A stretch of 64,000 bases of DNA from an uncultured Eubacteriales bacterium (GCA_900542935.1 UQPN01000011.1:1-64000), one strand, 5' to 3'. Shown: positions 7,332 to 15,758, counted from the stretch's first letter. The notes: generated from the letters alone by a model not told the origin. Numbers and translations are program-made.

Positions 7332-8317
7332 GCGAAAAGCGGGCATACGTTTCCGAAGCGGATTATGCGCGCCGGATGAAAGAAACGGTGCTGCCGTACC
7401 TGAACGCGCGCCGTTACGACGGCTATTTTGCGGGCTACGACGGCAATTTGCTGCATTACGTAAAATACGCCGCGGGCGGCGGCGACGGCGGGGCGGAAGC
7501 GGCGCAAAAAACGGCGATTATTTCGCACGGGTTTACGGAATCGGCGGAAAAGTGGCGCGAACTTGCCTTTTATTTTCTGCAAGAGGGGTATAACGTGTAC
7601 ATTCCCGAACATCGGGGGCACGGACTTTCGTACCGCAAAACGGCGGATAAAACGCTGACGCATATCGACCGTTTTTCGGAATATGCGGACGATTTTGAAA
7701 TTTTCTGCGATACGGTGCGCGCGGAAACTACGGGAGAGATATATCTTTACGCGCATTCGATGGGCTGCGCGATAGGTATGCTGTTTATGGAGCGGCATCC
7801 CGCATTTTTCAAAAAAGCGTTCTTATCTTCGCCGATGGTGGTGCCGAATCCCGGGAAAGTGCCTCTGTGGTTGGCGCGGCTGCTTATGAAAATCGCCGTG
7901 AAAACAGGGAAATCGGAAAAGCGCGCGTTTATTTCTTCGCCGTATCCCGGCGACGAAAAATTCGAAGATTCTGCGCGCACTTCGCGGGCGCGGTTCGACG
8001 AATACAACGAGTTCAAGCGCACGCACGAAGATTATCAGAATTATTCTTCCACGTACGGGTGGGTGTACAATTCGCTTATCGCCGGGAAGCAGATATTAAA
8101 AAAGGGCGCGCCGGAACGGGTGGAAACGCCCGTATTTATCGCCGCGGCGGAAAACGATACGCTGGTATTGAAAAAGCCGCAGATCGCGCTTTCGAAACGG
8201 TTGAAAAATTGCAGATTCGAAGTTTTTGCGGGCGCGAAACACGAAATTTACGGCTCGGAGGACGGCGTTGCGTTCGGGTACTTCGATGCGATTTTCGATT
8301 TTTTCGCGGCGCCGTGA
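7328..8317 (+). CDS. Alpha/beta hydrolase, lysophospholipase-like
   Basis: A 329-residue soluble serine hydrolase of the monoglyceride lipase/lysophospholipase group. The oxyanion-hole motif HGFTES (67-72), EHRGHGLS (94-101) and nucleophile elbow HSMG (Ser144) are in order. The likely acid is Asp277 (ENDTLV) and the histidine His305 (AKHEIYG). The region 170-245 between core strands would form the lid. No signal peptide, so cytoplasmic. It begins inside the stop of the symporter gene (ATGA). The substrate is unknown; short acyl esters or an imported glycoside ester are possibilities. Confidence 0.85.
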   Translation: MSEKRAYVSEADYARRMKETVLPYLNARRYDGYFAGYDGNLLHYVKYAAGGGDGGAEAAQKTAIISHGFTESAEKWRELAFYFLQEGYNVYIPEHRGHGLSYRKTADKTLTHIDRFSEYADDFEIFCDTVRAETTGEIYLYAHSMGCAIGMLFMERHPAFFKKAFLSSPMVVPNPGKVPLWLARLLMKIAVKTGKSEKRAFISSPYPGDEKFEDSARTSRARFDEYNEFKRTHEDYQNYSSTYGWVYNSLIAGKQILKKGAPERVETPVFIAAAENDTLVLKKPQIALSKRLKNCRFEVFAGAKHEIYGSEDGVAFGYFDAIFDFFAAP

Positions 8318-8332
8318 ACCGCGGGAGGAAAC

Positions 8333-9049
8333 ATGCAACTTGCGAGAGAACACTGGACGAAAGAGGACGGCGAAGAATTTTCGCGGTATCTGAAAACACT
8401 TTCCAAAGGCGAAGAAAAAGGCGCGTGGGAACGGCGCATCGTGAACACGGCGCTGCCCGCGATTGCCGTGCCGGGCACGGAAACGGACAGAATCGTGCGG
8501 GAGATAGGAAGGGGGAACGAGCGGGAATTTCTGGCGCTGGAACTGTGGGGAAATCACACGGAAGTGCTGATTCGCGGCAAGCTGATCGGCAAAATCAAAG
8601 ATTTTTCCGAATTTAAACGTTACGTTTTGCCGTATGCGCGGCGGGCGGACAACTGGGCGGCGACGGACTGCATGAAATTTACGTTCACGGAAGAGAATAA
8701 GCCGCTGTTTTTCGACTTCGCGACGGAATGTCTGCAAGATATAACGCACACGTTTGTGCGGCGGCTGGGGCTGATTATTCTGCTGAAAATGAGCTCGTTC
8801 GCAGAATACACGGACGGTATTCTGCGGGCGGCGGACAGCCTTGAAAGCGAAACGGAATACTACGTGAATATGGCGAACGCGTGGCTGATAGCGGAGTGTT
8901 TCACGCACTTCCGGGAAAAAACGTTGGCGTATCTGACGGGCGCGCCGCATTTGAATAAGTTTACGATGAATAAAGCGATTTCGAAATGCCGGGATTCATA
9001 CAGGGTATCGGCGGAGGACAAAGAGTTTTTAAAAACTTTGCGAAAATAG
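8333..9049 (+). CDS. DNA alkylation repair protein, AlkD-like
   Basis: A 238-residue HEAT-repeat DNA glycosylase of the AlkD type, which removes bulky or cationic N3- and N7-alkylpurines without base flipping. Trp108 and Asp112 (NWAATD) and Trp184 (NAWLIAEC) correspond to the catalytic-cleft residues Trp109, Asp113 and Trp187 known from Bacillus cereus AlkD. The C-terminal KCRDSYRV is also typical. GGGAGG lies 7 nt before the ATG, and the gene follows the hydrolase by 15 nt, so it is probably the third gene of the 5937 operon. A functional link to the transporter and hydrolase is not obvious. Confidence 0.9.
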   Translation: MQLAREHWTKEDGEEFSRYLKTLSKGEEKGAWERRIVNTALPAIAVPGTETDRIVREIGRGNEREFLALELWGNHTEVLIRGKLIGKIKDFSEFKRYVLPYARRADNWAATDCMKFTFTEENKPLFFDFATECLQDITHTFVRRLGLIILLKMSSFAEYTDGILRAADSLESETEYYVNMANAWLIAECFTHFREKTLAYLTGAPHLNKFTMNKAISKCRDSYRVSAEDKEFLKTLRK

Positions 9050-9093
9050 TGGGGAGATATAGAAAACAAGCCGCGATTATCTCCGCCGCAAAT

Positions 9094-9213
9094 ATAGGCT
9101 TCCCCCCAAGGGGAAGCCAAGAAATAAGGCAAAAATATAGGCTTCCCCCCAAGGGGAAGCCAAGAAAATAAGGCAAAAAAAAGATAGGCTTCCCCTTCGG
9201 GGGAAGGCTTTTC
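9094..9213. repeat. Three tandem GGCTTCCCC hairpins
   Basis: Two 43-bp units (9094-9136 and 9137-9180) each contain the stem GGCTTCCCC/GGGGAAGCC followed by an AT-rich stretch. A third, slightly different hairpin (9187-9208, TTCG loop) ends in CTTTT. It lies between the convergent 8333 gene and livF and can terminate transcripts from both sides. The stem matches hairpin 1 of the two-hairpin repeats near 38.0, 43.7 and 45.2 kb. Confidence 0.85.
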
Positions 9214-9268
9214 TGATGCAAAGTTTCCAAGGCTCTGAGATAGTTTCAAACGCAAATGCAACAGTCCG

Positions 9269-9997
9269 TTACGAAACAGGCGAAGCCTGCTGCCCTAAAT
9301 ATGCCGCCTGAATCGCGGGGTCGTTTAAAAGCTCGTTCCCCGTGCCTTCGCGCACGACGCTGCCCGTTTCCAGCACGTACGCCCGCGACGCGACGGAAAG
9401 CGCTTTTTTCGCGTTCTGTTCCACCAGCAGCACGGTGGTGCCCTGTTCGTTAATCTTTTTAATCGTATCGAAAATCACGTTTACGTACAGCGGAGAAAGC
9501 CCCATGGACGGTTCGTCCAGCAAAAGCGTTTCGGGCTTCGACATCAGCGCTCTGCCCACCGCCAGCATCTGCTGCTCGCCGCCCGAAAGCGTGCCCGCCG
9601 CCTGCGATACGCGTTCCGAAAGCCGCGGAAACAACGCAAACACGTATTCCAGCGTTTCTTTGATTTCCTTTTTGTTTTTCCGCGTATACGCGCCCAGCAA
9701 CAGATTGTCTTTTACGGAAAGTTCCGCAAACACGCGCCTGCCTTCCGGTACCTGCGTTAATCCCAGTCGCACGATTTTATGCGCGGGCATTTTTAAAAGA
9801 TTGTGCCCGTTATAGAAAATTTCGCCGCCGCGCACGGGCAGCAATCCGCTCATCGCGTGCAAAACGGTGGTTTTGCCCGCGCCGTTCGCGCCGATCAGCG
9901 CCACGATTTCGCCGCGCTCCACGCGGAAAGATACGCCTTTCACCGCGCGGATAGGGCCGTAATATACCTCTGCATTGTTCACTTCGATTAAGGACAT
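9269..9997 (-). CDS. livF: Branched-chain amino acid ABC transporter ATPase LivF
   Basis: One of the two cytoplasmic ATPases energising branched-chain amino acid uptake. 242 residues, the family's usual length. Walker A GANGAGKTT (about 36-44), the LivF-typical PEGRRVF, signature LSGGEQQ, Walker B LLLDEPSMGLSP and switch histidine replaced by Gln (LLVEQN), which is normal for LivF. Last gene of livJHMGF, one base after the livG stop. Followed by the hairpin cluster at 9094-9213, the probable operon terminator. Confidence 0.95.
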   Translation of the reverse strand: MSLIEVNNAEVYYGPIRAVKGVSFRVERGEIVALIGANGAGKTTVLHAMSGLLPVRGGEIFYNGHNLLKMPAHKIVRLGLTQVPEGRRVFAELSVKDNLLLGAYTRKNKKEIKETLEYVFALFPRLSERVSQAAGTLSGGEQQMLAVGRALMSKPETLLLDEPSMGLSPLYVNVIFDTIKKINEQGTTVLLVEQNAKKALSVASRAYVLETGSVVREGTGNELLNDPAIQAAYLGQQASPVS

Positions 9998-9998
9998 T

Positions 9999-10784
9999 TC
10001 AATCTTCTCCCAGATACGCTTTCACCACTTCGGGGCTGGAAAGCACTTCTTTCGTATCGCCCTGCGCAAGCGTTTTTCCGAATTCCAGCACCGTGATTTC
10101 CTCGCATACGCCGCTTACCAGCTTCATGTCGTGCTCGATTAAAAGAATCGTAACGCGATAGCGCTGTCGGATCAGCGCGATGGTGCGCATCAATTCTTCC
10201 GTTTCCTGCGGGTTCATGCCCGCGGCGGGTTCGTCAAGCAATAACAGCTTCGGGCGCGTGGCGATCGCGCGCGCGATTTCCAGCTTTCTCTGTTTGCCGT
10301 AGGGCAGCGAACAGGAGAGGACGTTGCGCTCGTTCAGAAGCCCGAACACGTCTAAAATTTCTTTTGCTTCGGCACGCATCGCTTTTTCCGTTTCGTAGTA
10401 GCGGTTGGTGCGGAATATGCTTTGCAACAGATTACATTTGTATTCCGGGTGGTTGGCAAGCGAAATCAGCACGTTTTTAATCACGCTCATGTTGTTGAAA
10501 AGGCGGATATTCTGAAAGGTGCGCGCCACGCCTTTTTTGCAGACGGCAGCCTGTGAAAGTCCCGTTAAATTTTCGCCGTCGATATAAAATTCGCCCTCGG
10601 TGGGTTTATAAACGCCCGTAAGCATGTTGAAAACGGTGGTTTTTCCCGCGCCGTTCGGACCGATCAGTCCGTACAGCGCGCCTTTTTTTACGCGAAGATT
10701 CACGTTTTGCACCGCTTTCAGTCCGCCGAAAGAGATGCCGAGATTTTTTGTTTCCAGTAAATATTCCTGCTGCGACGGCATCAT
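9999..10784 (-). CDS. livG: Branched-chain amino acid ABC transporter ATPase LivG
   Basis: The second ATPase of the Liv importer, 261 residues. Walker A GPNGAGKTT (about 40-48), the LivG hallmark RTFQNIRLF, a signature region SLPYGKQRKLEIARA with an altered C-loop (PYGKQ, as commonly seen in LivG), Walker B LLLDEPAAGMNPQET and LIEHDM with the switch His. The first ATG overlaps the livM stop by four bases, so the two are translationally coupled. It would pair with LivF on the LivH/LivM channel. Confidence 0.95.
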   Translation of the reverse strand: MMPSQQEYLLETKNLGISFGGLKAVQNVNLRVKKGALYGLIGPNGAGKTTVFNMLTGVYKPTEGEFYIDGENLTGLSQAAVCKKGVARTFQNIRLFNNMSVIKNVLISLANHPEYKCNLLQSIFRTNRYYETEKAMRAEAKEILDVFGLLNERNVLSCSLPYGKQRKLEIARAIATRPKLLLLDEPAAGMNPQETEELMRTIALIRQRYRVTILLIEHDMKLVSGVCEEITVLEFGKTLAQGDTKEVLSSPEVVKAYLGED

Positions 10785-12004
10785 TTTTCTCCTTTGCGCT
10801 GTTCGCTTTTTCCGGGCTTATCCGGCGTTTCCGCTTCGCCGCCCGTATCGGGGGAAAGGTCGGTGGATAAAATCGCGTCCATCGGCACTTTGGTGGGAAT
10901 GTTGCTCCAGTCGCCGGGTTCCGCTTTTTCCTCGGCGGGGTCGTCCGTCGGCGGCTTTTTGAAAAGCAGTTTACGGAAAAAGACGCGTAACTTTTCCGCC
11001 GCGCGGCGCAGGTTGTGCTTTTCGCGGAAAGACTTCAGGCGCGGCGCGTTGTTGTAAATGACGATTCCGATTAAAATCAGCGCGTATATCATATCTTTCA
11101 GCGCGGCGAGGTTGCCGGAAAGCGCCGTTTTCAGCTGCACGTTGATAAGCGTTACCGCCGCGGCGGCAAGAATGGAACCGTTGATCGATCCCATGCCGCC
11201 GAGCACTACCATCACGAGGATGTTGATGGAATAATTATAGTTGAATCCGTCGGCGGTAATCTGCGTTGAAGATGCGGAAAGCGCCGCGCCGCCCGCCCCC
11301 GCAAGAAAGGACGAAAGCACAAACACGGCAAGTTTGTAAAACGTAACGTTTACGCCCATGGCGCGCGCCGCGATTTCGTTATCGCGGATTGCCGTTACCG
11401 CTCTGCCGTGCTTGCTGCGGATAAAATTGTTCACGATCGCCACGGAAGCAATCGCCGTAACGAAAATCACGATGAAAAGAGTGGCGCGATCGTAGCGGCG
11501 GTTGGAAAGCCCCAGCGGACCGCCGAACAGGGGAATGTTGGTGAAAAGCGTTTTTACGATTTCGCCGAACGCCAGCGTTACGATGGCAAGGTAGTCGCCT
11601 TTTAAACGCAGCGCGGGCAGCCCGATGAGAAGCCCCGCCAGCGCGGCGACGACGCCTCCGAAAAGCATGGCGACGATAAGAGATAACAAGGGCGCGCCGG
11701 AAGTAAGTCCGCCCGCAAGATTGTTGCGGAACAGGGTACCCGCGTAAGCGCCCAGGCAGATAAAGCCCGCGTGCCCCAGCGAAAGTTCGCCGAGAAAACC
11801 CACCACAAGCGAGAGCGAAACGGCAAAAATCACGTAGCAGCCGATTTGTTCCAGAAGCAGCTGGTCGCTCATTTTCAAGCCGCCCGTCAGCGAGAGAACG
11901 GAAAAAAGAACGGTGAACGCGCCGAGAACGTAATATACGGCGTGGTTTTTCACTTTGTATTTTTCCTTTACGTTTGCAAAATAGCCTTTGATTCCGCCGC
12001 GCAT
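10781..12004 (-). CDS. livM: Branched-chain amino acid permease LivM with long tail
   Basis: Inner-membrane permease of the Liv importer, 407 residues. The core (about 20-320) has the LivM landmarks GELSLGHAGF, LRLKGDYLAIVTLAFGEI, RSKHGRAVTAIRDNEIAARAMG and VVLGGMGSINGS. LivM proteins normally end soon after the last helix; here about 85 further residues form a charged, Pro-rich cytoplasmic tail (RRAAEKLRVFFRKLLFKK, then an acidic stretch). It starts one base after livH ends and overlaps livG by four. The tail's role is unknown. Confidence 0.92.
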   Translation of the reverse strand: MRGGIKGYFANVKEKYKVKNHAVYYVLGAFTVLFSVLSLTGGLKMSDQLLLEQIGCYVIFAVSLSLVVGFLGELSLGHAGFICLGAYAGTLFRNNLAGGLTSGAPLLSLIVAMLFGGVVAALAGLLIGLPALRLKGDYLAIVTLAFGEIVKTLFTNIPLFGGPLGLSNRRYDRATLFIVIFVTAIASVAIVNNFIRSKHGRAVTAIRDNEIAARAMGVNVTFYKLAVFVLSSFLAGAGGAALSASSTQITADGFNYNYSINILVMVVLGGMGSINGSILAAAAVTLINVQLKTALSGNLAALKDMIYALILIGIVIYNNAPRLKSFREKHNLRRAAEKLRVFFRKLLFKKPPTDDPAEEKAEPGDWSNIPTKVPMDAILSTDLSPDTGGEAETPDKPGKSEQRKGEK

Positions 12005-12005
12005 A

Positions 12006-12896
12006 TCACACTTTCTCCTTTCTTGTTTTGCCGAGAATCCCCGCGGGCTTCACCAGAAGTATGGCGATGAGCAGTGCGAATTCGATGGCGTCGGTGTAGG
12101 GGGCGACAGAGGGAACGGCGTTTAAAAAGCTTTCGGTTACGCCGAGAAGCACGCCGCCGAGCATGGCGCCGGGAATAGAGCCGATGCCGCCGATAACCGC
12201 CGCCGTAAACGCCTTGATGCCGGGCATGGAGCCCATGGTGGGCGTTACCGCCGTAGGCGTTTTTAATATGATGAAAAAGCTTGCCACGCCCGCCAGCGCC
12301 GAACCTATGGCAAACGTGAGCATAATAATGCGGTTTACGCCGATGCCGCAAAGCGTTGCCGCCGATTTATCCGCCGATACGGCAAGCATCGCTTTGCCCG
12401 TTTTCGTTTTGTTTACAAACAGCGTAAGCCCCGCCATGATGACTACGGCGGAAAGCAGGGTTACGATGGCGGCGCCGTCTACGGTAAGCTTGCCTATGGT
12501 AACGCTGCCGAGGCGGTTCAGCGGAATGTTTACCGGCTCCACGCCGAAAATCATCTGCGCCGCGCTTTGCAAAAGGTACGAAACGCCGATCGCCGTAATT
12601 AAAACGGCAAGGGGCGAGGCGCCGCGCAAAGGGCGGTAAGCGAAGCGTTCCACGGCTACGCCCGTCAGCGTGCACGCGAGTATCGCCAGCACGATACATA
12701 CGGCAATCGCGGCGTAAAAAGATCCGATTGCCGAAAAGAACAGCATAACGGTGTAGCCGCCCGCCATGATGATGTCGCCGTGGGCGAAGTTGAGCATTTT
12801 GCCGATGCCGTACACCATGGTGTAGCCCAGCGCGATTAAGGCGTACACGCCGCCCTGACTGAGTCCGTTGATCAATGTCGTTAAAAATTCAATCAT
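12006..12896 (-). CDS. livH: Branched-chain amino acid permease LivH
   Basis: Inner-membrane permease partner of LivM, 296 residues. It starts with MIEFLTTLINGLSQGGVYALIALGYTMVYGI, the standard LivH opening (shown here as two runs: MIEFLTTLINGLSQ and GGVYALIALGYTMVYG). NFAHGDIIMAGGY follows, and later KAFTAAVIGGIGSIPGAMLGG. A frame extending to 12971 would add 25 residues and run into livJ, so I take the ATG at 12896. Its ribosome binding site is weak (GGGAAAA), which may keep permease levels below the binding protein. Confidence 0.93.
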   Translation of the reverse strand: MIEFLTTLINGLSQGGVYALIALGYTMVYGIGKMLNFAHGDIIMAGGYTVMLFFSAIGSFYAAIAVCIVLAILACTLTGVAVERFAYRPLRGASPLAVLITAIGVSYLLQSAAQMIFGVEPVNIPLNRLGSVTIGKLTVDGAAIVTLLSAVVIMAGLTLFVNKTKTGKAMLAVSADKSAATLCGIGVNRIIMLTFAIGSALAGVASFFIILKTPTAVTPTMGSMPGIKAFTAAVIGGIGSIPGAMLGGVLLGVTESFLNAVPSVAPYTDAIEFALLIAILLVKPAGILGKTRKEKV

Positions 12897-12945
12897 CTGT
12901 TTGTTTTCCCGGTGAAAAATCTGAATGGATAAAAGCGGATAAATT

Positions 12946-14154
12946 TCAGGCGTCGGCTTCTTTGATGACAACGATTTCCGCGCGCTTGTTCACGGTGCCG
13001 CCCGCGCTCCACGTGGCGGTGCCGCCCGCGGTGGTTACGCCGCTAAACGTAAACGTTTCCGAATGGAAAATTTCGCTTAAGGTTCTGCCCAGCTCGTCCG
13101 CCGCCGTCGTATAAGAAATTTCTTTGCCTTCGGCGCGCGCCGTTTTAACGGCTTCGTACATCGCGTAAACGCTGTCGTACGCGGAAGCGGCAAACTGAAT
13201 GGGCGTGGAGCCGTATTTGTTTTTGTACGCCGTTACGAACGATTGAACTTTTTCGTCCGAGGAGCCGGAGAAGAAGTGCGAAAGCATGGAAACGCGCTGG
13301 GTTACGGTGTGAATATCGAAGTCTTTCACCGAAGTATCGATGCCGTCGAAGCCGTCGCAGCCGAAGTATACCGCGTCGGAGGCTATTTTCCCCTTGGCGG
13401 CAAGCATAAACGTTACCGCGGGCGTGTAGTAGACGGGCATAAAGAAATACGAGCAGTTTTTCAGCGTTTCCACCTGCGAATTCATATCGGTGGGCGGGTT
13501 GCCGGAAGCGTCGTTTCTGAAAGACGTTTCGGCAATTTCGGCAAATTTCGAAGTATCCAGCGCCGCTTTGAACGTATCGTAAATGCCTTTGGAATAGGCG
13601 TCGTTCGAACAATAGAGGATGCCTAACTTCGTGCCCGCGGGAACGGCGTCGGTGTTGAAATACTGCTGCGCCGCTACGCTGCCCTGGTTAGAATCGGAAA
13701 AGCACATCTGAAACACGGTGTCGGCGTCTTTCGTAACGTCGTCCGCCGTAGCCGAGGGACACAGCGTAAACAAATTTTTTTCGGCGGCAAGCCCCTTGAA
13801 AGAGAGACAGGCGCCCGAAGTTACCGCGCCGAGGCTGAGCTGCATGCCTTTTTCGTACAGCGCCGCGAAGTTGGAGGGAACGTCGGCGGCGGAAGCTTTG
13901 TCGTCTTTGATTTCAAACGTAAAGCGCATGCCGTCCTCGTTTTTCGCGTTGATTTCTTCCACGGCAAGTTCCGCGCCCCGCTGCACGGCTATGCCGTAGG
14001 AGGCGGCGCTGCCCGTAAGAGGTCCGCTGGCGCCGATAAAAAACGCGGTGTTGTTTTCCGCGTAGTTTTTGCTGCCGCAGCCGGAAAAAGCGGCCGTTGC
14101 CGCCGCGCAGGCAAGGGCTAAGCTTGCCGATTTGAAAAACGTGCTTTTCTTCAT
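12946..14154 (-). CDS. livJ: Branched-chain amino acid-binding lipoprotein LivJ
   Basis: Extracytoplasmic substrate-binding lipoprotein (Peripla_BP_6 type), 402 residues. The signal peptide (1-25) ends in the lipobox FSGC, with Cys26 the lipidated residue. FIGASGPLTGSAASYG is the typical ligand-binding start, followed by the GAVTSG region and an FAASAYDSVYAMYEA helix. I use the ATG at 14154 because AAGGAGAAAATC precedes it; ten in-frame residues upstream lack a signal for initiation. First structural gene of the operon, 90 nt downstream of the leader terminator, so its expression should depend on readthrough. Confidence 0.93.
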   Translation of the reverse strand: MKKSTFFKSASLALACAAATAAFSGCGSKNYAENNTAFFIGASGPLTGSAASYGIAVQRGAELAVEEINAKNEDGMRFTFEIKDDKASAADVPSNFAALYEKGMQLSLGAVTSGACLSFKGLAAEKNLFTLCPSATADDVTKDADTVFQMCFSDSNQGSVAAQQYFNTDAVPAGTKLGILYCSNDAYSKGIYDTFKAALDTSKFAEIAETSFRNDASGNPPTDMNSQVETLKNCSYFFMPVYYTPAVTFMLAAKGKIASDAVYFGCDGFDGIDTSVKDFDIHTVTQRVSMLSHFFSGSSDEKVQSFVTAYKNKYGSTPIQFAASAYDSVYAMYEAVKTARAEGKEISYTTAADELGRTLSEIFHSETFTFSGVTTAGGTATWSAGGTVNKRAEIVVIKEADA

Positions 14155-14244
14155 GATGATTTTCTCCTTAAAATGTAATGTCAAACTTTCGGATGCTGTT
14201 TTATAACGGCGCGCCGCCGGGTTTTTCGGAAAGCGAAAAAGAAT

Positions 14245-14276
14245 AAAAAAACGAGGTCGCCGTAAAGACTACCTCG
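14245..14276 (-). terminator. liv leader attenuator terminator
   Basis: On the minus strand CGAGGT (14276-14271) pairs with ACCTCG (14257-14252) around a 13-nt loop, followed by TTTTTTT (14251-14245). The 3' arm CGACCTCG (14259-14252) is also perfectly complementary to CGAGGTCG inside the leader peptide reading frame (14364-14357), giving a competing antiterminator. It lies between the leader peptide and livJ. Confidence 0.8.
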
Positions 14277-14318
14277 TGATTGCTTTCCGTTTTTTTTGTC
14301 GGTCGAACCGAGAAAAAA

Positions 14319-14405
14319 TCAAGTACGGCAAAAACGGGGTACGCCCTGAATAATGACGACCTCGACTCGCTTAATAATGACGTTTTTGCCTGCAAAATTG
14401 TGCAT
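14319..14405 (-). CDS. Val/Ile-rich leader peptide of the liv operon
   Basis: A 28-codon reading frame too short for usual gene finding. It starts 46 nt after the expected transcription start, has an AAAAAAGGG site 5 nt before the ATG and ends in TGA. Residues 9-19 are VIIKRVEVVII: eight of eleven are Val or Ile, and Val recurs at 22. The peptide has no Leu. Codons 14-17 (GTC GAG GTC GTC) overlap the segment that can pair with the terminator's 3' arm. This is the layout of ilv and leu leader peptides in enterobacteria: starvation for charged tRNA-Val or tRNA-Ile would stall the ribosome at codons 9-11, free the antiterminator segment and allow transcription of livJHMGF. The mechanism is inferred. 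Confidence 0.75.
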   Translation of the reverse strand: MHNFAGKNVIIKRVEVVIIQGVPRFCRT

Positions 14406-14457
14406 TTTAACCCTTTTTTGTGCCGTTTCCGGCGGTTTTTTTGCTTGATTTTCTGCT

Positions 14458-14486
14458 ATTATACCCGTATTCCGGGCGTTTGTCAA
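14458..14486 (-). promoter_or_regulatory. Consensus promoter of the liv operon
   Basis: Minus strand TTGACA (14486-14481), 17 nt, TATAAT (14463-14458), a perfect sigma-A match. It creates a leader of about 300 nt before livJ that contains the leader peptide and attenuator. Confidence 0.88.
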
Positions 14487-14598
14487 GCAAAAATACGCGT
14501 ATTTTTCACGTTTTTATCAAAGTTCTGCACGAAAAAACGCGGATTTTCGATTCGAAATCCGAATCATTGCGGCGCTTTTTTAAAGATGCGGCGATTCC

Positions 14599-14627
14599 TT
14601 GACAAAGTTTTGCGGCGGGAGTATAAT
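14599..14627 (+). promoter_or_regulatory. Consensus promoter of the sbcD-yhaN-like operon
   Basis: TTGACA (14599-14604), 17 nt, TATAAT (14622-14627). Transcription starts about 27 nt before the TTG start at 14661, which excludes longer in-frame starts reaching back to 14280. Confidence 0.85.
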
Positions 14628-14660
14628 AAAAACGGAATCCGGAAAAAGGAAGTGGAAAAT

Positions 14661-15758
14661 TTGAGAATCATTCATTGCGCAGATTTGCATTTAGGTTCGA
14701 AAATACAGGCGAAACTGCCGCCCGATAAGGCGGAAATCCGCAGAAAAGAGGTGCGCGCGGCGTTTGAAAACATGCTGAAATTCGCTTACGAAAACCGCGT
14801 CAGCGCCGTAATCATCGCGGGGGACGCGTTCGATTCCGACCGCCCGTCGCTGCGGGATAAGCGCACGTTTTACGACGCGGCGGCAAGTTATCCCGGCATT
14901 TGTTTTTATTATCTGCGCGGCAACCACGACGCGAAAGAGAACGGCGCGTACAGCGAGGAGCTGCCGAATCTGAAAACGTTCGGCGGGGAGTGGACGACGT
15001 ACGCGTTGCGCGGGCGGGATAGCGCGGGCGCGGAAGAAACCGTAACGGTTACGGGCGCGGAACTTACCGCAAACAACGCGGAGCGGCTGTATTCTTCGCT
15101 TTCTTTGCGGGGAGATTTAACAAACATCGTAATGCTGCACGGGGATATCCGCGGGGAGATCGATTTAAGGCGGCTGAAAGGCAAAAACATCGATTATCTC
15201 GCGCTGGGGCATATCCATACCTACGCGCGCGGCGAACTGGACGAGAGAGGCGTATACGCGTACAGCGGGTGTCTGGAAGGCAGAGGGTACGACGAATGCG
15301 GCGAAAAGGGGTTTGTTCTGCTGGAAACAGGCAGAAACGCCGCGGGGCGCGCCGTGATTTCCTCGCGGTTTGTCCCTTCTTCGATACGCAGGCTGGAAGA
15401 ATACCGCATAGACGTATCGGCGGCGAAAGACGATTTCGACGCGCGGCGGATTGCGGAACGGCAGATTACCGCGCGGGAGAAAGATTTGCTGCGGGTGGTG
15501 CTGACGGGCGAAACGGGATTTGATCGGCCGGCGCTGGAAAAAACGGTGCGCGAGGCGCTGGAACGGAAATACTTTTTCGTAACGGTGAAAGACGAAACGC
15601 GGGCGAAATGCGATTTTTCGGAGATCGCGAAGGAAAACTCGCTGAAAGGAGAGTTCGTGCGGCTGACTCTTTCTCGCACGGATATGAGCGCGGAAGAAAA
15701 AGACGCGGCGATACGGCTTGGAATCGGCGCGCTGGAACGGGGAACGGCGGAGCTTTGA
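14661..15758 (+). CDS. SbcD/YhaO-like DNA repair nuclease
   Basis: A 365-residue calcineurin-like metallophosphoesterase of the SbcD/Mre11/YhaO group, predicted to process DNA ends with its ATPase partner next door. Metal-binding motifs run in order: DLHLG (8-12), GDAFD, RGNHD, MLHGD and GHIH. A C-terminal domain (about 240-365) would contact the ATPase. The start is TTG, supported by AAAGGAAGTGG upstream and by the promoter position. The stop is 4 nt from the next gene, so the pair is co-translated. YhaO/YhaN and SbcD/SbcC pairs are both possible labels; the short ATPase favours the YhaO/YhaN type. Confidence 0.88.
   Translation: MRIIHCADLHLGSKIQAKLPPDKAEIRRKEVRAAFENMLKFAYENRVSAVIIAGDAFDSDRPSLRDKRTFYDAAASYPGICFYYLRGNHDAKENGAYSEELPNLKTFGGEWTTYALRGRDSAGAEETVTVTGAELTANNAERLYSSLSLRGDLTNIVMLHGDIRGEIDLRRLKGKNIDYLALGHIHTYARGELDERGVYAYSGCLEGRGYDECGEKGFVLLETGRNAAGRAVISSRFVPSSIRRLEEYRIDVSAAKDDFDARRIAERQITAREKDLLRVVLTGETGFDRPALEKTVREALERKYFFVTVKDETRAKCDFSEIAKENSLKGEFVRLTLSRTDMSAEEKDAAIRLGIGALERGTAEL

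Noticed and set aside
9094..9213. CRISPR array
   Set aside because: The three units are self-complementary hairpins with nearly identical, AT-rich intervals, not repeats with unique spacers, and no cas gene is near.
12897..12971. 25-residue N-terminal extension of LivH
   Set aside because: It overlaps the end of livJ, is unlike LivH starts, and the conserved protein begins at 12896.
14155..14460. T-box riboswitch in front of livJ
   Set aside because: I find no T-box consensus sequence or specifier-loop layout; the leader peptide with competing hairpins explains the region better.
14280..14660. N-terminal extension of the SbcD-like protein reaching back to 14280
   Set aside because: It overlaps the liv leader on the other strand, lies upstream of a consensus promoter at 14599-14627, and has no family similarity. 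The TTG at 14661 starts the conserved protein.
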